11,480 nt of DNA from Phenylobacterium sp. Its GTDB lineage: Bacteria; Pseudomonadota; Alphaproteobacteria; Caulobacterales; Caulobacteraceae. The notes below the pieces were generated by a model. The model had not been told where the DNA came from, made no database searches, and was given only the letters and a program-made list of their open reading frames with translations. Position numbers and translations under genes: made by a program. This document shows positions 7,423 to 11,480 of this stretch, one piece after another. Positions within the stretch are counted from its first letter, which is position 1; every line of letters begins with the position of its first letter. The stretch spans positions 1-11,480 of the forward strand of contig JANXXA010000461.1 of the NCBI GenBank assembly GCA_025350885.1, given 5' to 3'.

Positions 7423-7964
7423 GGGGCAGGCGGCGGCCACAGCGCCTCGTCCATGAGGAACCGCATCAGGTCGCCGCCACCGAACAGCACGCCGCGGATC
7501 CCGGCGCGCAATGCAGCCTCCAGGTCCGAGGGTTTGTCGCCCACCAGCAGTGAGGTGGCGCGGTCGATGGGCCAGTCGCCGAGCGCTCGCAAGATCATTC
7601 CCGGGTTGGGCTTGCGGTCCGGCGGGTCGGGGTGCCGATAGGCGTCGAACACCGCGTCCGGGTGCTGGGGCGCGTGGTAGAAGGCGTCGATGCGGCCGCC
7701 GACTGTGGCCAGGTCGGCGCGCATCGCGGCGTGCAGGTCGTGCATTGCCGCCTCGGTATAGAAGCCACGCCCGACGCCGGACTGATTGGTCACCACGATC
7801 ACCAGCCAGCCGGCGCGGTTGAACGCCGCCACCGCCGCGCGCGCGCCCGGGATCCAGCGAAAATCCTCCCAGCGGGACACATAGCCCCGGTCCTCGTTCA
7901 GCACCCCGTCGCGGTCGAGGAACAGCGCGGGGCGCAGGGAACTTGCTGTGGAGGTTTGCGGCAC
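7419..7964 (-). CDS. gmhB: HAD-IIIA phosphatase, GmhB-like (heptose 1,7-bisphosphate 7-phosphatase)
   Basis: GmhB removes the 7-phosphate of D-glycero-D-manno-heptose 1,7-bisphosphate in the cytoplasm during synthesis of ADP-heptose for the LPS core. From the GTG at 7964 the protein has 181 residues, the usual size. HAD motifs: FLDRDGVLN with the nucleophile and acid aspartates at 17 and 19, [10 protein letters not shown] (58-67), DRKPNPGM with Lys118, and LLVGDKPSD (139-147). The zinc-loop cysteines of E. coli GmhB are absent: the loop reads YHAPQHPD...HPDPPDRKP. The open frame extends to an ATG at 8060, but that adds 32 residues unlike the family and would overlap the start of the divergent ABC gene. 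A TATAGT box lies 6 nt before the GTG. The exact sugar phosphate could differ (for example histidinol phosphate), so the symbol is tentative. Confidence 0.8.
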   Translation of the reverse strand: MPQTSTASSLRPALFLDRDGVLNEDRGYVSRWEDFRWIPGARAAVAAFNRAGWLVIVVTNQSGVGRGFYTEAAMHDLHAAMRADLATVGGRIDAFYHAPQHPDAVFDAYRHPDPPDRKPNPGMILRALGDWPIDRATSLLVGDKPSDLEAALRAGIRGVLFGGGDLMRFLMDEALWPPPAP

Positions 7965-7970
7965 CGGCGG

Positions 7971-7976
7971 ACTATA
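7971..7976 (-). promoter_or_regulatory. Possible -10 box of the gmhB-like gene
   Basis: On the minus strand TATAGT (7976-7971) matches TATAAT at five of six bases and lies 6 nt before the GTG at 7964, so transcription would begin on the start codon. No convincing -35 element is seen 16-18 nt upstream. It supports the short start only weakly. Confidence 0.25.
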
Positions 7977-8048
7977 GCGGGGCGGACCGCGGAGAGGCGA
8001 TTTCAAAAAGCCCCAAGGGTTGTCTAAGGTCGGCGGTTTCCCGCGTTC

Positions 8049-8052
8049 GAGG
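8049..8052 (+). promoter_or_regulatory. Ribosome binding site deciding the TTG start of the ABC gene
   Basis: GAGG at 8049-8052 is followed by a 7-nt spacer and TTG at 8060-8062. This places translation at the residue where family similarity begins ([13 protein letters not shown]). The upstream ATG in frame at 7943 would add 39 residues without ABC character and run over the GmhB-like coding start. Confidence 0.7.
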
Positions 8053-8059
8053 TGCTTCA

Positions 8060-9874
8060 TTGTCCGCCGTTCTCACCCTCGATGACCTCAAGGTCGACTT
8101 CGACACCCATGACGGCGTCGTGCCCGCCGTGCGCGGCGTCTCGCTGTCGATCCCGCGCGGTCAGACCCTGGGTGTGGTCGGCGAGAGCGGCTCGGGTAAG
8201 AGCCAGACCTTCATGGCGGTGATGGGCCTGCTGGCGCGCAATGGCCGGGCGTCGGGCTCGGCGAAGTTTCTCGGGACGGAGCTGCTGGGGCTGAAACCCC
8301 GGGCGCTCAACCGCATCCGCGGCTCGAAGATGACGATGATTTTCCAGGATCCGCTGACCGCGCTTACCCCGCATGTGCGGATCGGCGAGCAGATCGCCGA
8401 GCCCCTGCGGCTACACCTGGGCCTGAGCGACCGCGACTCCATGGCTCACGCGAAGCTCTGGCTGGAGAAGGTGCGCATCCCCGACGCGGCCACCCGCCTG
8501 CGGCAGTATCCGCATGAGCTGTCCGGCGGCATGCGTCAGCGGGTGATGATCGCCGCGGCCATGGCCGGCGGCCCCGAGCTGCTGATCGCCGACGAGCCGA
8601 CCACCGCGCTGGACGTCACCGTGCAGGCCGAAATCCTCGACCTGATGGCCGAGCTCGGCCGCGAGACCGGAACCGCCATGGTGCTGATCACCCACGACAT
8701 GGGGGTGATCGCGCGGCTGGCCGACCGGGTCTGCGTGATGAAGGACGGCGCCTACGTCGAGGAAGGGACCGCCGAGCAGATCTTCGGCGAGCCGCGGACC
8801 GAATATACCCGCGCCCTGCTGGACGCGATCCCCCGGCTCGACCGCGAGGGGCGTGGCGGCCGGCCGGTGCTGGGCAAGGCGGGGACGGATGCGCCAGTGG
8901 TGGTCGAGGGCGACGACGTGAAGGTCTGGTTTCCGATGCCGGGCGGCCTGTTTTCGGCGGCGCGGACCCTGCGCGCGGTGGACGGCGTCTCCTTTCAGGT
9001 GCGCCAGGGCGAGACCCTGGGCGTGGTCGGTGAGAGCGGGTCGGGCAAGTCGACCCTGGCCCGCGCCGTGCTGAACCTGATCCCGGCCACGCACGGGACC
9101 GTGACCCTACTGGGCCGCGACATCACCCACGCTGAACGCGAGGCCATGCGCGCGGCGCGGCGTGACCTGCAGATCGTCTTCCAGGATCCGCTGGCCAGTC
9201 TCGACCCCCGGGTCACCGTCGGCGCGTCCATCGCCGAGCCGCTGCTGGTGTTCCGCCGCGAGCTAACCCGCGTCGAACGTGACATCGAGGTGGCCGCCAT
9301 GATGGCCAAGGTCGAGCTCGATCCAGAGCTGATCAACCGTTATCCCCACGAGCTCTCCGGCGGCCAGAACCAGCGGGTGGGGATCGCGCGGGCGATGATC
9401 CTGAAGCCAAAGCTGGTGATCTGCGACGAGGCGGTCTCGGCGCTGGACGTATCGATCCGTGCCCAGATCATCGACCTCCTGATCGCACTACAAAAGGAGA
9501 TGGGCCTGGCGATGATCTTCATCAGCCACGACCTGGCGGTGGTCCGCGAGATCAGCCACCGGGTGCTGGTGCTCTACATGGGCCGGGTGGTGGAAACCGC
9601 CAGCCGCGAACAGATCTACGCCGGCGCCCGCCACCCCTATACAAAAGCCCTGCTGTCGGCCGCGCCGATCCCCGATCCGGCTATCGAACGGACGCGCCAG
9701 CGTGTTCGGCTTGTCGGTGAGCCGCCCAGCCCGATGGACCCGCGCGCTGCTTTTCGGTTCCTGCCCTCGCGCCTGCCGGCCGACCCGAACGCGCCGATCC
9801 TGCCGCCCGAGCTCAAGGAGGTCGCGCCAGGCCACCTGGTGGCCGAGTTCGATCCGCCCGCTGAAGCGGCGTAG
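8060..9874 (+). CDS. Double-ATPase ABC transporter protein, Opp/Dpp or YejF type
   Basis: One 604-residue polypeptide carries two complete ATP-binding domains, as in YejF and GsiA, where it powers a peptide importer made with separate permease and binding proteins. Domain 1: Walker A GESGSGKS (41-48), Q-loop FQDP (95-98), signature LSGGM (154-158), Walker B LLIADEP (174-180), His212. Domain 2: Walker [10 protein letters not shown] (324-332), Q-loop FQDP (374-377), LSGGQ (432-436), Walker B LVICDEA (452-458), His490. The oligopeptide-transporter C-terminal segment [12 protein letters not shown] is at 525-536, then GEPPSPMDP (553-561). The four cysteines often following that motif in OppD/DppD-type proteins are absent. 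No permease or binding-protein gene is nearby, so it is an orphan here. Start is TTG with a good ribosome site. The stop lies 6 nt before the guanylyltransferase start, suggesting co-transcription. Confidence 0.93.
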   Translation: MSAVLTLDDLKVDFDTHDGVVPAVRGVSLSIPRGQTLGVVGESGSGKSQTFMAVMGLLARNGRASGSAKFLGTELLGLKPRALNRIRGSKMTMIFQDPLTALTPHVRIGEQIAEPLRLHLGLSDRDSMAHAKLWLEKVRIPDAATRLRQYPHELSGGMRQRVMIAAAMAGGPELLIADEPTTALDVTVQAEILDLMAELGRETGTAMVLITHDMGVIARLADRVCVMKDGAYVEEGTAEQIFGEPRTEYTRALLDAIPRLDREGRGGRPVLGKAGTDAPVVVEGDDVKVWFPMPGGLFSAARTLRAVDGVSFQVRQGETLGVVGESGSGKSTLARAVLNLIPATHGTVTLLGRDITHAEREAMRAARRDLQIVFQDPLASLDPRVTVGASIAEPLLVFRRELTRVERDIEVAAMMAKVELDPELINRYPHELSGGQNQRVGIARAMILKPKLVICDEAVSALDVSIRAQIIDLLIALQKEMGLAMIFISHDLAVVREISHRVLVLYMGRVVETASREQIYAGARHPYTKALLSAAPIPDPAIERTRQRVRLVGEPPSPMDPRAAFRFLPSRLPADPNAPILPPELKEVAPGHLVAEFDPPAEAA

Positions 9875-9880
9875 ACGTCG

Positions 9881-10945
9881 GTGGCCCCTCCAATCACGCC
9901 CGTCCTGATGTCCGGTGGGGCGGGTACCCGCCTCTGGCCCCTGTCGCGCAGGGCCCGGCCCAAGCAGTTCCACGCGCTGGGCGGCGACAGGACTCTGATC
10001 CAGGAGGCCGCGCTCAGGGTCACCGGCCCGATGTTCGGGTCGCCGATGGTGGTCTGCAACGCCGCCCACGCCACCCTCGTCCGCGAGCAGCTGGCGGCGG
10101 TGGGGGTGATCCCCCGGCTGCTGATCCTGGAGCCTGAGGGCCGCAACACCGGGCCGGCCTCGATCGTCGCCGCGGCGGTCGCTGGGCAAGCGGGCTGTGA
10201 GCTGATCCTGCTGTTGCACGCCGACAACCGGGTGGCCGACGTGGCGGCCCTGCACAGCGCCATCGGCGCGGGGACCCCGTCCGCGCTGGCGGGCGCGCTG
10301 GTGATCTTCGGAGTCACCCCGACGGGTCCCGAGACCGGATATGGCTATATCCGCGCGGCGCCCGGCGACGGGCGGGTCCGCAGGGTCGCGGCCTTCGTGG
10401 AGAAGCCGGACCTGCCCACCGCCCAGCTCTATGTCGCCGACCCGGACTACAGCTGGAACGCCGGAATGTTCCTGTTCCAGCCGTCCGCCTTCCTCGCTGA
10501 GGCGCGCCGGGTCGCTCCGGCGCTGTCCGCCGCCGCGGAGGCCGCCCTGGCCGAGGCCCCGCGAGCGCGCGATTCCGTCTGCCTGGGGGCTGCCTTCCTG
10601 GGTTCGCCGGCGGAGGCCATCGACACCGCCGTCTTCGAGAAGACCGACAAGGCCGTGGTGGTCTCGGCCGACATCGGTTGGAGCGACGTCGGGGCCTACG
10701 AGGCGATCTGGACCGCCGCCGACAAGACCGCCACCGGGGACGCCCTGCGGGGGCCGGTGATCGCCGCCGGGACCGCCGGATGTCTGGTCATCAGCGACGG
10801 GCCGACCGTGGTGATGGCCGGCGTCGAGGATCTGGTGGTGATCGTCGAGAACGGCGTCGTCCTGGTCACGCGGCGCGCTACGCCCGGCGCGGTGCGCGAC
10901 GCGGTCGCCGCGATCCAGGTGGTCGGGCGGGACGACCTTCTCTAG
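9881..10945 (+). CDS. manC: Mannose-1-phosphate guanylyltransferase
   Basis: The enzyme makes GDP-mannose from mannose 1-phosphate and GTP, supplying mannose-derived sugars for O-antigen, capsule or exopolysaccharide. The 354-residue protein is the short single-function form with no isomerase domain. Motifs: SGGAGTRLWPLSR (11-23), PKQF (27-30), EPEGRNTGPA (84-93), GYGYI (153-157), FVEKP (172-176), WNAGMF (192-197) and DIGWSDVGAY (264-273). The segment usually reading PADHVI is HADNRV (113-118); the acidic residue is kept but its neighbours are not. The GTG at 9881 is the only start that keeps the signature loop and lies 6 nt after the ABC stop, with a poor ribosome site, suggesting coupling. 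Bases 10834-10932, encoding the last part up to GRD, recur exactly at the window end. Substrate preference could be another hexose phosphate. Confidence 0.92.
   Translation: MAPPITPVLMSGGAGTRLWPLSRRARPKQFHALGGDRTLIQEAALRVTGPMFGSPMVVCNAAHATLVREQLAAVGVIPRLLILEPEGRNTGPASIVAAAVAGQAGCELILLLHADNRVADVAALHSAIGAGTPSALAGALVIFGVTPTGPETGYGYIRAAPGDGRVRRVAAFVEKPDLPTAQLYVADPDYSWNAGMFLFQPSAFLAEARRVAPALSAAAEAALAEAPRARDSVCLGAAFLGSPAEAIDTAVFEKTDKAVVVSADIGWSDVGAYEAIWTAADKTATGDALRGPVIAAGTAGCLVISDGPTVVMAGVEDLVVIVENGVVLVTRRATPGAVRDAVAAIQVVGRDDLL
10834..10932 (+). repeat. 99-bp direct repeat, copy 1 (native, in the manC tail)
   Basis: These 99 bases are identical to 11382-11480, offset by 548 bp. This copy reads naturally as the C-terminus of the guanylyltransferase (VVIVENGVVLVTRR onward, then GRDDLL and a stop), so it is taken as the original. 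Identity ends on the left at T10833 versus A11381. On the right, copy 2 is cut by the window edge. Confidence 0.97.
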
Positions 10946-11031
10946 ACGCCGCATTGCGGCATGGCCGACCCGCCGTTAGGTTGCGCCCCTTTTTCGGACC
11001 TCTCCGGCTCAACCATGACCCACGCATTCCG

Positions 11032-11480
11032 ATGACCTTGGCCTTCGATGACATCCTCGCCGCCCGAGACCGGCTGCAGGGTCATATTGAACGCACGCCG
11101 TGCCGCCACTCGCGCACGCTGTCGGAGATCACCGGGGCGAAGGTGTGGGTCAAGTTCGAGAACCTGCAGTTCACCGCCGCCTACAAGGAGCGCGGGGCGC
11201 TCAACAAGCTGTTGCTGCTGGGCGAGAACGTCCGCAAGCGCGGGGTGATCGCCGCCTCCGCCGGCAATCACAGCCAGGGCCTCGCCTACCACGGTTCGCG
11301 CCTGGGCGTACCGGTGACCATCGTCATGCCGCGCGGAACGCCGTTCGTGAAGGTCCAGCAGACCCGCGCCTTCGGGGCCGAGGTGGTGATCGTCGAGAAC
11401 GGCGTCGTCCTGGTCACGCGGCGCGCTACGCCCGGCGCGGTGCGCGACGCGGTCGCCGCGATCCAGGTGGTCGGGCGGGA
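11032..11480 (+). CDS. Threonine dehydratase-like PLP enzyme, partial, with foreign 3' end
   Basis: From the ATG at 11032 the frame is open to the window edge (149 residues). Residues 1-117 match the fold-type II PLP family of threonine/serine dehydratases, which deaminate threonine to 2-oxobutanoate: AYKERGALNK (50-59) with Lys52 as the PLP Schiff-base lysine, SAGNHSQGLAYH (76-87) as the phosphate- and substrate-binding loop, and VTIVMPRGTPFVKVQQTRAFGAE running to 117. From residue 118 the sequence is no longer family-like but is identical to the guanylyltransferase C-terminus, in frame, because 11382-11480 repeats 10834-10932. The true gene should continue for about 200 or more further residues. 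No Shine-Dalgarno sequence precedes the ATG. Related activities (serine racemase, hydroxyaspartate ammonia-lyase) cannot be excluded. The 86-bp gap after manC holds no clear terminator. Confidence 0.85.
   Translation, partial: MTLAFDDILAARDRLQGHIERTPCRHSRTLSEITGAKVWVKFENLQFTAAYKERGALNKLLLLGENVRKRGVIAASAGNHSQGLAYHGSRLGVPVTIVMPRGTPFVKVQQTRAFGAEVVIVENGVVLVTRRATPGAVRDAVAAIQVVGR
11382..11480 (+). repeat. 99-bp direct repeat, copy 2 (misplaced, at window end)
   Basis: An exact copy of 10834-10932 fills the last 99 bases. It interrupts the threonine dehydratase-like gene within codon 117 and keeps the reading frame. There are no flanking inverted repeats, target duplication or transposase. Perfect identity, a length close to a short sequencing read, and truncation at the edge favour an assembly or library artefact. 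Confidence 0.95.

Noticed and set aside
7977..8048. Plus-strand promoter for the ABC gene in the divergent gap
   Set aside because: Only weak hexamers such as GTCTAA were seen with no convincing -35 partner, so no site is called.
7943..8059. Upstream ATG start for the ABC protein (39 extra residues)
   Set aside because: The extension lacks family similarity, overlaps the GmhB-like coding start and has a worse ribosome site than the TTG at 8060 with GAGG at 7 nt.
7965..8060. Upstream ATG at 8060 for the GmhB-like protein (32 extra residues)
   Set aside because: The extension is unlike HAD-IIIA proteins and would place the start codon exactly over the divergent ABC start region; the GTG at 7964 gives the usual family length.
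8166..9048. Similar DNA stretches around the two Walker A motifs (8166-8201 and 9013-9048)
   Set aside because: Explained by the two homologous ATPase domains of one protein; not a mobile or regulatory repeat.
9488..10954. 488-codon minus-strand frame opposite manC and the ABC gene end
   Set aside because: It crosses the boundary of two well-supported genes and has low-complexity Arg/Gly/Asp-rich composition with no motif; a codon-bias shadow.
10948..10960. Short hairpin gccgc-att-gcggc after the manC stop as a terminator
   Set aside because: The stem is only 5 bp and no T-run follows, so it does not meet a Rho-independent terminator pattern.
11015..11035. Six-codon upstream frame (MTHAFR) whose TGA overlaps the ATG at 11032
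   Set aside because: It could couple translation, but it has no ribosome site and no Thr/Ile codons expected of an attenuator leader beyond one Thr; too short to support.

Overview
The window is GC-rich, densely packed bacterial DNA. Gene content and style point to an alphaproteobacterium of the order Caulobacterales (Caulobacter/Phenylobacterium-like): a FecI/FecR/TonB-receptor locus, the DNA-ligase-associated exonuclease and ligase pair, a large palindromic intergenic element rich in CCTCCCCC, and few strong Shine-Dalgarno sequences. The genus is an inference from style, not from a database search.

Layout. (1) 1-428, minus strand: a PaaI-type hotdog thioesterase cut by the left edge. (2) 512-3310, plus strand: a beta-CASP/metallo-beta-lactamase DNA exonuclease and an ATP-dependent DNA ligase, members of the known four-gene ligase-associated repair set, separated by a 122-bp imperfect palindrome (1540-1661). 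The helicase and metallophosphoesterase of that set are not here. (3) 3304-7362, minus strand: FecI-type ECF sigma factor, FecR-type anti-sigma regulator and a TonB-dependent receptor with an N-terminal STN signalling domain, a complete cell-surface signalling module whose ligand cannot be read from the sequence. The receptor tail overlaps the ligase tail by 7 bp, convergently. (4) 7419-7964, minus strand: a HAD phosphatase resembling GmhB (heptose bisphosphate phosphatase, LPS core). (5) 8060-10945, plus strand: a double-ATPase peptide-type ABC transporter protein, then, 6 nt later, a mannose-1-phosphate guanylyltransferase. (6) 11032-11480, plus strand: the start of a PLP-dependent threonine dehydratase-like enzyme.

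The most anomalous signal is at the right edge. The last 99 bases (11382-11480) are an exact copy of 10834-10932, the tail of the guanylyltransferase gene, joined in frame to the threonine dehydratase after residue 117. This looks like a chimeric join or assembly end error rather than biology, and residues after about 117 of that last gene should not be trusted.

Other points worth a look: the TonB receptor appears to lack an ATG/GTG/TTG start that would include its signal peptide, while a CTG with a good ribosome binding site would supply one; the GmhB-like phosphatase lacks the zinc-binding cysteines of the E. coli enzyme; the ABC protein lacks the C-terminal cysteines common in Opp/Dpp ATPases; and several genes have -10-like boxes so close to the start codon that leaderless transcripts are plausible. 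I did not find a convincing undescribed multi-gene system. The gene neighbourhoods are recognisable, and the unusual parts are details within them.
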